Shown: positions 1 to 6,217 of the stretch, one piece after another
How the letters are laid out: every line of letters starts with the position of its first letter
How positions within the stretch are numbered: the first letter of the stretch is position 1
Source of the DNA: Candidatus Methanomethylophilaceae archaeon
Lineage (GTDB): Archaea > Thermoplasmatota > Thermoplasmata > Methanomassiliicoccales > Methanomethylophilaceae
NCBI GenBank assembly: GCA_013329105.1
Contig: DUKW01000131.1
Span: 1 to 6,318 of the forward strand
Direction of reading: 5' to 3'
Length of the DNA: 6,318 nt
Program-made: the position numbers and the translations under genes
Notes under the pieces: model-generated
Seen by the model: the letters and a program-made list of their open reading frames with translations, nothing else
Database searches by the model: none
Told to the model about the DNA's origin: nothing

Positions 1-3000
1 CATTATGTGCTCACGCCACTGGTTGAAATAGTTGAGCAGTTTGGGTTCGGCGGCCACCTCAGTCCTTATGTATTCCTCCACATCCAAGTGCATGTCCTTC
101 CGCATCTGCTGTATGCGTCGTATCAGTTCGCGAGTGTAGCCTTCTGCTTCTATTTCCGGTGTAACCGTAAAGTCAAGGTAAAGCTTGCCGGAGGAGAATT
201 CAAGACCTGATACACCCTCTGGCAGGTCATAACGGAAGGAAACCATGTTCGGCTCGATTTTGAGATATTGCCCCTCGATACCTATTTCGTATTCACCCTT
301 CTCGACAGCATTCTTTACCATTTCAGCTGGGCGGCTCTCCAAAATTTTGGCAATCTTGGAAGACCACTGTCGATAGACTTTCCCTATGGCGTTAGGGTTC
401 GGTACAACACGGAGTATGAGCTCGTCCCACTCTTTGTCAGGGGGTATGAATTCCACATCTTTGACGTTGGCTTGCTGTTTCAGGACGTCTGAAAAGAGGG
501 ATATGGAATTATTGATCAGTTCCGTCTCTCCCTGTATAACCATTCTCTTTATAGGCCAGCGCAACTTGGAGTTGCGGCGTTGTCTTTCTGCAGCCGATAG
601 CTCAACGATCTCCTGAACGACCCTCATACTAAACTCCAGACTATCATCGATGAGCGCCTCGTTGAAAGAGGGCCAGTCACTCATATGGACGCTCTCCTTT
701 TGTCCGTCCATGTTGGCATATATTTCTTCGGTTATGTGTGGACAGAACGGCGCCAGCAAATGAGTAATGCTCATTATTGCATAGTGAAGTGTGAAATAGG
801 CAGCCATTTTATCAGGGTCATCCTCCTCTTTCCACATCCTGTCACGCACAAGTCTTACATACCAGCGGGAAAGGTCTTCGAGGATGTAATCCTCCAATGC
901 TCTGGCGGCCTTGTGCACATGACGTGTTTCCATACTCTCAGTTACTTCTTTGCGCAACCTTTCGGTACGGGATATCATCCAGCGGTCCTCATTGCGGAAA
1001 TGGGATTCCATCTCACTCATGGTTCGTTTGTATGGTTCGTAGGAATCCAGGGCCATATAGGTGGAGGCAAAGTTCACGACATTCCATAGGGTGTTAAGGA
1101 CCTTGCGTGCATTCTTGGGACCATCCTTTTGAAATGCTAAATCCTCCCATGGTGCATTGGCTTTTAGGAGGTAGAAGCGGAGGGAGTCGGCGCCGTGCTC
1201 TTCGATGAGAGATAGAGGTTGTATAACATTACCCTTGCTCTTGCTCATTTTTTGCCCTTTGGGGTCAAGCACCCAGCCATGCATCAACACCTCTTCGTAA
1301 GGTGAAGAGTCAAAGGATATTATCCCAGCTGCTAGCTGGGAATAGAACCATCCTCTCGTCTGGTCATGAGCTTCGGTTATGAAGTCTCCTGGGAACCACC
1401 GCTCCAGCTCTTTGTCATTGGAAGGATAGCCTAGTTGTGCCCAGGATGCCACACCCGAGTCGAACCAAACGTCTAAGACGTCCGGTACACGACGCATCTC
1501 CCTGCTACATTTAGGACAGGTAAAGGTTATGCCATCTATCCAAGGACGGTGGGGGTCCATGCCTTCAATGTAGCCATGCCCCCCTTTAAGCTGCTCGAAG
1601 CTGCCAATGACCTTACGCTCTCCACAGTCGCAAGTCCATACAGGTAAAGGTATTCCCCAGTAACGCTGGCGTGAAATGCACCAGTCACGGGCATTGTCTA
1701 CCCAATTCATCTGGCGTGAATTACCGGCCCAGTCTGGTGTCCACTTCACGCGCGATACCTCCTGGCGCATACGATCCTTGATTCCTTCTATGCGGATGAA
1801 CCACTGGTGGGTGTTGCGGAATATGACAGGGGAGCGGCAGCGCCAACAGTGGCCGTAACGATGCTCTGTTGTTTCTTGATGAAGCAGTAGTTGGCGATCC
1901 TCTAGATACTCGAGTATCTGCCGGTTACTCGACCTCGCTTTCTGAGCCTGAAATTGGGGTACAACGGCAGAGAAACATCCTGTGCCATCCACAGGACAGA
2001 ATGGGTCTATGCCATATTTCTTTCCGGTTTCGAAGTCATCAGGTCCGTGTCCAGGAGCAATATGCACGATGCCGGTGTTAGCATCCTCGACATAATCGGC
2101 AAGTACTATGCGGTGAGTCCATTCCGATGTCTTCAAGTAGCGTTCATCAACATGAAATGGTGGGATGTAGTAGCGGCCCTCTAGTTCTCTGCCCTTCCAC
2201 CTCTCCAGAATATAATAGTCTTCATATCCTGCTGCCTCAGCCACGTTCTGTACCTGTGACTCTGCCAGAATATAGCCCTCTTTGCCATCCTTGCTGACCA
2301 TTTCCACCTTCACATAATTGAGATCAGGATGTCCCGCCACCGCCATGTTGGCTGGCAGCGTCCAGGGTGTTGTGGTCCATATAAGAAGAGAGGTGGCGGG
2401 ATCATCGGCAAGTGGGAACTTTACGTATATCGAAGGATCCTTCTCATCCCAATACTCGATCTCGGCCTCAGCAAGGGCGGTCTCACAGCGCGGACACCAA
2501 GAAAGAACACGATCGTCCGAGACCAAGAGTCCTTGTTCGTGGGCACGTTGTATTGTCCACCAGGCTGCCTCGATGTATTCTGGTCTGACGGTAAGATAAG
2601 GATTGTCCCAATCCATCCAGACGCCGAGCTGGCGGAACTGCTCGCTCATATTTTTTTGTAGGTCGAGAGCGAAAATTTTACAAGTCTCCACAAAACGGTC
2701 TATACCATATTCCTCTATCTCTTGCTTTGAACGAACGCCAACCTCCTTCTCGACCTGGACCTCTATAGGCAGTCCATGCATATCGAAACCCGGTTGATCG
2801 CGCACATTAAGGCCATTCATTCTCCAATAGCGAATGAGCGTGTCTTTGAGGGCTTTATTCATGGCCGTACCTAAGTGAATGGAACCTGTTGTATAAGGGG
2901 GGCCGTCAAGGAAATAGAAGTCGGGACCCTCTTCCCTTATTTTTTTCGTTTTCCGATATATATCTTCGCTTTCCCAATACTCTTGTGTGGCTTTTTCTAA

Positions 3001-3045
3001 ACTTACTGGGTCATAATTAGGCCGGACCTGCTTTATCATCGCCAT
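1..3045 (-). CDS. ileS: Isoleucyl-tRNA synthetase, archaeal/eukaryotic type (C-terminus cut by window edge)
   Basis: Charges tRNA-Ile with isoleucine in the cytoplasm and proofreads valine. The frame is open for 1015 codons from the ATG at 3045 to base 1. The family is usually somewhat over 1000 residues in archaea, so only a few dozen C-terminal residues are probably missing. Visible signatures: the class I HIGH-type motif appears as HLGT at residues 57-60, the form usual in archaeal IleRS, followed by NK and a GLPIE block. The CP1 editing domain has TTTPWTLPAN at 224-233 and HIAPGHGPDDF at 328-338, which contains the conserved editing Asp. Cysteine pairs at 184/187, 400/403, 472/474 and 510/513 fit two zinc sites. 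WFDSG follows the last pair and KMSKS is at 599-603. An all-helical anticodon-binding region follows. The motif AGGAAGGG (3055-3048) precedes ATG-GCG-ATG, so the second ATG at 3039 is an equally plausible start. Identity is nearly certain. Confidence 0.97.
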   Translation of the reverse strand, partial: MAMIKQVRPNYDPVSLEKATQEYWESEDIYRKTKKIREEGPDFYFLDGPPYTTGSIHLGTAMNKALKDTLIRYWRMNGLNVRDQPGFDMHGLPIEVQVEKEVGVRSKQEIEEYGIDRFVETCKIFALDLQKNMSEQFRQLGVWMDWDNPYLTVRPEYIEAAWWTIQRAHEQGLLVSDDRVLSWCPRCETALAEAEIEYWDEKDPSIYVKFPLADDPATSLLIWTTTPWTLPANMAVAGHPDLNYVKVEMVSKDGKEGYILAESQVQNVAEAAGYEDYYILERWKGRELEGRYYIPPFHVDERYLKTSEWTHRIVLADYVEDANTGIVHIAPGHGPDDFETGKKYGIDPFCPVDGTGCFSAVVPQFQAQKARSSNRQILEYLEDRQLLLHQETTEHRYGHCWRCRSPVIFRNTHQWFIRIEGIKDRMRQEVSRVKWTPDWAGNSRQMNWVDNARDWCISRQRYWGIPLPVWTCDCGERKVIGSFEQLKGGHGYIEGMDPHRPWIDGITFTCPKCSREMRRVPDVLDVWFDSGVASWAQLGYPSNDKELERWFPGDFITEAHDQTRGWFYSQLAAGIISFDSSPYEEVLMHGWVLDPKGQKMSKSKGNVIQPLSLIEEHGADSLRFYLLKANAPWEDLAFQKDGPKNARKVLNTLWNVVNFASTYMALDSYEPYKRTMSEMESHFRNEDRWMISRTERLRKEVTESMETRHVHKAARALEDYILEDLSRWYVRLVRDRMWKEEDDPDKMAAYFTLHYAIMSITHLLAPFCPHITEEIYANMDGQKESVHMSDWPSFNEALIDDSLEFSMRVVQEIVELSAAERQRRNSKLRWPIKRMVIQGETELINNSISLFSDVLKQQANVKDVEFIPPDKEWDELILRVVPNPNAIGKVYRQWSSKIAKILESRPAEMVKNAVEKGEYEIGIEGQYLKIEPNMVSFRYDLPEGVSGLEFSSGKLYLDFTVTPEIEAEGYTRELIRRIQQMRKDMHLDVEEYIRTEVAAEPKLLNYFNQWREHIM
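1323..1341. repeat. Perfect 8-bp inverted repeat inside ileS
   Basis: TCCCAGCT (1323-1330) and AGCTGGGA (1334-1341) are exact reverse complements with a 3-bp loop. The segment encodes the conserved SQLAAG stretch of IleRS after the WFDSG region, so it may simply follow from the protein sequence. In RNA it could form a compact hairpin. Confidence 0.6.
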
Positions 3046-3047
3046 GT

Positions 3048-3055
3048 CCCTTCCT
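3048..3055 (-). promoter_or_regulatory. Ribosome binding site of ileS, start ambiguous
   Basis: AGGAAGGG is read on the minus strand. It ends 2 nt before the ATG at 3045 and 8 nt before the in-frame ATG at 3039. Measured from the AGGA part alone the first ATG is well spaced (6 nt); measured from the whole purine run the second is better. The two candidate proteins differ only by Met-Ala. Confidence 0.55.
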
Positions 3056-3100
3056 GAGCGGCTTTGTCTTGGCCGCCGCAAGGGCGATATTCATACATCA

Positions 3101-3108
3101 TTTATAAA
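3101..3108 (-). promoter_or_regulatory. TATA-like box for ileS
   Basis: TTTATAAA lies in the 74-bp gap between the FEN-1 stop and the ileS start, about 56 bp upstream of the first ileS ATG. With the usual archaeal spacing of about 25 bp to the start site, the transcript would begin near 3076-3082 and have a leader of about 30-40 nt including the ribosome site. No clear purine-rich BRE precedes it. The box is palindromic, so orientation is inferred from the gene it precedes. The leader could form a small GCGGC/GCCGC stem just upstream of the ribosome site. ileS may therefore be transcribed both from here and by read-through from FEN-1. Confidence 0.5.
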
Positions 3109-3119
3109 GAATTGTCCGT

Positions 3120-4151
3120 TCAGAAGAACATATCTAGGGACTTCTGGCTCTCGCGCTTTGCTATTTTCTCCTTTCCTTTAAGAAGTTTATCTACTGCTGC
3201 TGACACCCTCTCCTCCGAGAAGTCGTGCTCACTGCAGAGAAATTCAATAATACCATCTTTATCTGGTTCTTTGAATATTATTTCATACTCATCGCTGCCA
3301 TCAGTTCTCAGAAAGATGTCAACCACTCTTTCATAGTTAGGTATATCCACTCCTAATTTTTCGAGTGCCTTCTCGATGTTACCGTACTTTCGGATCAGCG
3401 TCAAGGCTTTTTTCGGTCCCACTCCTGATATACCGGCATTGAAATCAGTACCCATGAGTATACACATATGTACTAGCTGCTCTCTTGTAAGGCCCAGCTC
3501 CTTCAGGATCCTGTTGAGCTCTAGCATCTCCACCTTGACGTTGCGATAGACGCTCTTCCCGGGCATTTTTCTCCTTCCTGTGATGTTGATGTTTCTCACC
3601 AACCGGGGGGCACCGAAAAGAAGGCTATCAAAATCCTGTGATGCCACTGCCCAGACATCGCCCTTTGTGCACATATATGCTGCCTGCGCTTCCCCCTCCA
3701 TCGGGGCATCTACCACTGGGATGCCCATTAAACTTAAGAGCCGGCGTGATGATTCCAGGATATCACCGGTTATCCTGGACGATTGGGTGGCCTTTGTGAA
3801 AGCCCTTTCCATGTCGCCTTCTTTCAAAGCTTCTTCCCACTCTCTGGTGGCCGCTTCGCGTCTCTCGCGTCTCTCGCGTACAGTGTTAACTTTGAGTTCA
3901 TGGATTTCACCATCAAAGACATATACAGGCTTTATTCCATTCTCCAAAAGGTTGACGTTGCGATAGAGAAGTCCAGAGAGATGAGACGTGACGTTCCCTT
4001 GTCTGTCCATAAGCGGCGTGCCGTCTGGTTGACGTATTATGGAAAGAAATTGATAGATTGTATTATGCGCATCAACAGCCAAGGTTCTTGATGCGAGTTC
4101 ACTGAGCTCCAGTTCGAGGGGCTCTAAGAGACCCGAAAGATTTACACCCAT
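3120..4151 (-). CDS. fen: Flap endonuclease 1 (FEN-1), structure-specific 5' nuclease
   Basis: Cuts 5' flaps during Okazaki-fragment maturation and base excision repair, acting with the sliding clamp. The 343 residues match the usual archaeal length of about 340. The N-nuclease region carries Asp27 (VDAHN) and Asp80 (VFDG). A basic, Arg/Glu-rich helical arch lies at about 86-125. The I-nuclease region has Glu152 and Glu154 (EGEAQAA), Asp173 and Asp175 (QDFDSLLFG) and Asp236 (GTDFN), so all seven expected metal-binding acidic residues are present. The helix-hairpin/H2TH DNA-binding segment is at about 238-251 (AGISGVGPKKAL). The extreme C-terminus, QKSLDMFF at 336-343, is a perfect PCNA-interacting (PIP) box, QxxLxxFF. 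The start is supported by GAGGTGG at 4162-4156, which overlaps the upstream gene's stop codon. It is the third gene of the epimerase/membrane protein/FEN operon. The arch contains a tandem 9-bp DNA repeat that encodes RER repeats. Confidence 0.98.
   Translation of the reverse strand: MGVNLSGLLEPLELELSELASRTLAVDAHNTIYQFLSIIRQPDGTPLMDRQGNVTSHLSGLLYRNVNLLENGIKPVYVFDGEIHELKVNTVRERRERREAATREWEEALKEGDMERAFTKATQSSRITGDILESSRRLLSLMGIPVVDAPMEGEAQAAYMCTKGDVWAVASQDFDSLLFGAPRLVRNINITGRRKMPGKSVYRNVKVEMLELNRILKELGLTREQLVHMCILMGTDFNAGISGVGPKKALTLIRKYGNIEKALEKLGVDIPNYERVVDIFLRTDGSDEYEIIFKEPDKDGIIEFLCSEHDFSEERVSAAVDKLLKGKEKIAKRESQKSLDMFF
3861..3878. repeat. Tandem 9-bp repeat in the FEN-1 arch
   Basis: Two perfect copies of TCTCTCGCG (3861-3869, 3870-3878) are preceded by a degenerate third (3854-3860). 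On the coding strand they encode the Arg-Glu-Arg series at FEN-1 residues 92-99, within the basic helical arch. The repeat is a multiple of three, so copy-number change would keep the frame. Confidence 0.7.
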
Positions 4152-4155
4152 ATAA

Positions 4156-4162
4156 CCACCTC
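4156..4162 (-). promoter_or_regulatory. Shine-Dalgarno site of fen overlapping upstream stop codon
   Basis: GAGGTGG on the minus strand lies 4 nt before the FEN-1 ATG (4151-4149). Its first two bases are the last two of the TGA stop (4163-4161) of the small membrane protein. A ribosome finishing the small gene would stop on the fen ribosome site, which suggests coupled translation. Confidence 0.75.
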
Positions 4163-4346
4163 AGCGCTTAGCATCAGCCTCACTGAGTAGGGGAAGATAT
4201 ACTAGGAAAAGTCCTAAAAGCATCCATATAAGGAGTACCATGCTGATGCATACGTTTGCTTCTAAGAGCAGTGTTCCGATGAGCAGTACAGTCGGGATGA
4301 CCAGAAATATGACGGCCTGTAGAAATCGATCATCCATAAGACTCAT
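4161..4346 (-). CDS. Small two-helix membrane protein of unknown function
   Basis: I do not recognise this 61-residue protein. It has two strongly hydrophobic stretches, at about residues 9-29 and 32-54, separated by a very short turn (Glu-Ala-Asn). It therefore looks like a helical hairpin, with the short charged ends (MSLMDDR and the Lys-Arg C-terminus) probably both cytoplasmic. There is no signal peptidase site, metal motif or catalytic residue. The start at 4346 has a strong ribosome site, AAGGAGG (4359-4353), 6 nt upstream and inside the end of the epimerase gene; a second in-frame Met (codon 4) is less well placed. It overlaps the epimerase by 17 bp in another frame and ends 9 bp before FEN-1, so it is part of that operon. 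The strong ribosome site and tight packing argue that it is a real gene, while its link to sugar or DNA metabolism is unknown. Confidence 0.8.
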   Translation of the reverse strand: MSLMDDRFLQAVIFLVIPTVLLIGTLLLEANVCISMVLLIWMLLGLFLVYLPLLSEADAKR

Positions 4347-5010
4347 TATTTTCCTCCTTGGTAGGGAATCCTTTCCACATTCTTATCTCTGTCTCCATAT
4401 CCTTAGCGCTGAACAATGCACTCCCTGCAGTCAAGACCGTTGCTCCTGCAGCCGAACATCTCTTTCCCGTCTCTCTGTTTATGCCTCCATCGACTGAGAT
4501 CTCTATGTGAGCACCCACCTCATCGATTGCTTTACTGGCTTCGGCTATCTTCTTCAGGCAATGGGGAAAGAATTTCTGTCCACCAAAGCCGGGTTGTACG
4601 CTCATTACAAGGAGCAAATCGATACTGTCTAAGTATGGAATGACAGTTTCTAAGGGAGTATATGGATTTAATGATAGACCGGCCTTGGCACCCCCATCCT
4701 TTATGGAAGTCAAAACAGAAGCTACATCTTCGGTGGTTTCCACGTGAATCGTGATTATATCGGAGCCTGCTTCAAGAAAGGCTGGTATATGTTTTATGGG
4801 ATTGACGATCATGAGGTGCACATCAAAAGGTATCTTGGAATAAGGTCTCAGGGCACGGACCACATGCTGGCCGATGGTTATATTTGGAACGAAGACCCCG
4901 TCCATCACATCGATGTGTGCCCAATCGGCACCACATCTCTCTATCCTCTGCAACTCTTCTCCGAGGCGGGCGGCATCTGCGGACAGCATGGAGGGAGCGA
5001 TTTTGATCAT
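4330..5010 (-). CDS. rpe: Ribulose-phosphate 3-epimerase
   Basis: Interconverts D-ribulose 5-phosphate and D-xylulose 5-phosphate in the non-oxidative pentose phosphate pathway; cytoplasmic TIM barrel. The 226 residues match the usual length of about 220. Family landmarks run in order: IAPSMLSAD at 4-12 with the substrate-binding Ser7; HIDVMDG at 32-38, supplying metal ligands His32 and Asp34 (a catalytic Asp); His65 in DVHLM; the signature SVQPGFGGQKF at 137-147; Asp174 in VDGG (the second catalytic Asp and metal ligand); and the phosphate-binding Gly/Ser segment at about 195-198. All key residues are present. It is first in a minus-strand operon, overlapping the small membrane protein by 17 bp. 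No convincing ribosome site precedes the ATG, so a leaderless or weakly initiated message is possible. The last 12 or so residues are polar and probably a tail. Related sugar-phosphate epimerases such as AlsE share the fold, but RPE is the best call. Confidence 0.95.
   Translation of the reverse strand: MIKIAPSMLSADAARLGEELQRIERCGADWAHIDVMDGVFVPNITIGQHVVRALRPYSKIPFDVHLMIVNPIKHIPAFLEAGSDIITIHVETTEDVASVLTSIKDGGAKAGLSLNPYTPLETVIPYLDSIDLLLVMSVQPGFGGQKFFPHCLKKIAEASKAIDEVGAHIEISVDGGINRETGKRCSAAGATVLTAGSALFSAKDMETEIRMWKGFPTKEENNESYG
4353..4359 (-). promoter_or_regulatory. Shine-Dalgarno site of the small membrane protein, within the epimerase gene
   Basis: AAGGAGG on the minus strand, 6 nt before the ATG at 4346-4344, is the best ribosome site in the window. 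The same bases encode Lys-Glu-Glu near the C-terminus of the epimerase. The site supports both the reality and the chosen start of the overlapping small gene. Confidence 0.8.
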
Positions 5011-5039
5011 CTGTTACGCTAAGGGCTGTAATGTTTTTC

Positions 5040-5066
5040 ATTCTTTCGCAGGTCTCAAGAAAGAAT
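5040..5066. repeat. Perfect 8-bp inverted repeat, candidate operator
   Basis: ATTCTTTC (5040-5047) and GAAAGAAT (5059-5066) are exact reverse complements separated by 11 bp. The half-site centres are 19 bp apart, close to two helical turns, as expected for a dimeric helix-turn-helix repressor. The right arm abuts or overlaps the TATA-like element for the plus-strand gene. This dyad could equally be chance in A/T-rich DNA, and no regulator is encoded nearby to match it. Confidence 0.4.
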
Positions 5067-5071
5067 AATAT
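5064..5071 (+). promoter_or_regulatory. TATA-like box for the small Cys/His gene (possible leaderless transcript)
   Basis: AATAATAT is centred about 27 bp before the ATG at 5095, the spacing expected when an archaeal transcript begins at or next to the start codon. The lack of any Shine-Dalgarno motif before 5095 supports this. Read on the other strand (ATATTATT), the same box lies about 55-60 bp upstream of rpe and might serve it too. Confidence 0.4.
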
Positions 5072-5094
5072 CGCCCTGCGGCATAATCCATCTT

Positions 5095-5298
5095 ATGGTA
5101 GATAAATCCGTTAAGATATGTTCAGTACGAGGCTGTGATAAGGAAGCAGAAAGAACATTCCCCTTAAAGAAAGTGGAGTCTGCAGGTCTGGATCTGGATG
5201 AGATGTCCAGCCGCAAAGCTTCATTATGCAAGGAGCATTATAAAGAGTTCAAGAAGCTCACCAAACAGGAAAGAGTCCTGGAAAGTATCGGACGCTGA
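5095..5298 (+). CDS. Small Cys/His (probable zinc-binding) protein upstream of RNase Z
   Basis: I do not recognise a named family for this 67-residue soluble protein. Cys9 and Cys14 (CSVRGCD) near the N-terminus and Cys45 and His48 (LCKEHYKEFKK) near the C-terminus form a C-x4-C ... C-x2-H set, which could make a single zinc site like a treble-clef or zinc-ribbon knuckle. The second half is lysine-rich and probably helical (about 45-65), consistent with nucleic-acid or ribosome contact, though that is inference. There is no signal peptide or membrane segment. The ATG at 5095 has no ribosome site but lies about 27 bp after a TATA-like box. It ends 4 bp before the RNase Z ATG, so the two are probably co-transcribed and translationally coupled, which hints at a role linked to RNA processing. 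The regular Cys/His spacing and position support a real gene. Confidence 0.82.
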   Translation: MVDKSVKICSVRGCDKEAERTFPLKKVESAGLDLDEMSSRKASLCKEHYKEFKKLTKQERVLESIGR

Positions 5299-5302
5299 TC
5301 TG

Positions 5303-6217
5303 ATGGAAATCTATTTTTTGGGAACGGCGGGAGGAACCCCTAGCCCCGATCGTTCTCTTCCATGTACAGTCCTCCGAATGGGGGGGCGCACTCTTCTTCT
5401 GGATTGTGGCGAAGGCAGCCAGCGTCAGTTGATGATATCCCCTGTCTCTTTGATGTCCGTGGACGTCATACTTCTCTCCCATCTACACGGTGATCATATC
5501 TTTGGTATACCAGGCATGCTTCAGACTATGAACCTTTTCTCACGTTCTCATCCCCTCTCAATCATGGGACCAAGGGGGACCATATATGTTATGGGGCTTC
5601 TTATGGAGACAGTGGGAAATGATCTTGGCTATTCAGTTAATGTGGAGGAGCTTTGTCATGGGGATGAGCGGGAGGTCTTGGGACTTCGGCTTGAGGCGGT
5701 GGAGACTGAGCATAATGTGCCATCGTTGGGCTACGTGGTGAGAGAGCCACCCAGACCTGGTAAATTCCACCCTGAGCGGGCAAAGGAATTGGGGATTCCG
5801 GCGGGCCCCCTCTACTCACGTCTCCAAAAAGGGGAGGCAATAGAGATTGAAGGTCGGGTCATCAAACCCGGGGATGTGATGGGTCCTCTAAGGAGAGGGC
5901 GCTCGCTCTCTTATTCTGGAGACACTCTTCCTTCTGACAGTTTTGCTCATGCCTCGCGGGGAGTTGATTTGATGATACATGAGGCAACGTTCGGTGACGA
6001 TATGGCAGAGCACGCTGCCATAAGTTTTCATAGCACTGCCCGTCAAGCGGCAGAAGTGGCTAAAAAAGCAGATGCAGCCACACTGATCATGATTCATATA
6101 AGCCAGAGAGTGGTCTCCGACCTCGATCTGGAGGATGAGGCGAGGGCCGTGCTGGGAAATGTACCTGCCGTGGTAGCCAGGGACTTTGACAGTTTCCGAC
6201 TGCTAGCTAAGGACTAG
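5303..6217 (+). CDS. rnz: Ribonuclease Z (tRNA 3' endonuclease), short form
   Basis: Cuts precursor tRNAs just after the discriminator base so that CCA can be added; a zinc-dependent metallo-beta-lactamase-fold enzyme that acts as a dimer. The 304 residues fit the short-form family (about 300-320). The N-terminal strand FLGTAGGTPSP (5-15) is typical. The metal-binding motif HLHGDH is at 60-65, with His60, His62, Asp64 and His65. Further ligands are His137 (TEHNVPSLGY), Asp207 (YSGDT) and His265 (MIHIS). HEATF (226-230) and FHSTARQAA (242-250) complete the family pattern. The flexible substrate arm (exosite), rich in Gly and Pro, is at about 150-185 (GIPAGPLYSRLQKGE). The start at 5303 is chosen because the conserved N-terminus begins there; the frame is open further upstream, but that part would overlap the preceding gene and has no family likeness. 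No strong ribosome site is seen, consistent with coupling to the upstream small gene. Confidence 0.97.
   Translation: MEIYFLGTAGGTPSPDRSLPCTVLRMGGRTLLLDCGEGSQRQLMISPVSLMSVDVILLSHLHGDHIFGIPGMLQTMNLFSRSHPLSIMGPRGTIYVMGLLMETVGNDLGYSVNVEELCHGDEREVLGLRLEAVETEHNVPSLGYVVREPPRPGKFHPERAKELGIPAGPLYSRLQKGEAIEIEGRVIKPGDVMGPLRRGRSLSYSGDTLPSDSFAHASRGVDLMIHEATFGDDMAEHAAISFHSTARQAAEVAKKADAATLIMIHISQRVVSDLDLEDEARAVLGNVPAVVARDFDSFRLLAKD
6214..6217. other. Shared CTAG: overlapping stop codons of convergent genes
   Basis: The palindrome CTAG supplies TAG on the plus strand (6215-6217, end of RNase Z) and TAG on the minus strand (6216-6214, end of the CBS-domain gene). The two convergent genes therefore have no intergenic space, and any transcription terminators must lie inside the opposite gene. 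Confidence 0.9.

Larger units (their letters stand above)
5011..5094. promoter_or_regulatory. Divergent intergenic region between rpe and the small Cys/His gene
   Basis: These 84 bp separate two divergent start codons, so promoters for both directions should lie here. It contains a perfect 8-bp inverted repeat (5040-5047 and 5059-5066) and an AT-rich TATA-like element at about 5064-5071. Neither flanking gene has a recognisable Shine-Dalgarno motif before its start. That fits leaderless transcripts, at least on the plus side. Confidence 0.6.

Noticed and set aside
685..1089. 134-codon plus-strand open frame
   Set aside because: It lies wholly opposite the well-supported ileS gene, its translation resembles no known family, and it has no credible ribosome site. 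The other plus-strand frames between 1 and 2800 are rejected for the same reason.
3046..3119. Intrinsic terminator after fen
   Set aside because: No U-rich run follows the FEN-1 stop on the minus strand; the only AT-rich block is better explained as the ileS TATA-like box.
3580..3966. 128-codon plus-strand open frame
   Set aside because: It is antisense to FEN-1, whose catalytic residues are all intact on the minus strand. The Ser-rich composition is typical of a shadow frame.
4823..5041. 72-codon minus-strand frame overlapping the start of rpe
   Set aside because: It is an out-of-frame shadow of rpe, low in hydrophobic residues and rich in Arg, without recognisable features.
5198..5302. 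Upstream extension of RNase Z by 35 residues
   Set aside because: The frame is open, but the extension overlaps the small Cys/His gene in another frame, and the conserved RNase Z N-terminus begins exactly at the ATG at 5303.
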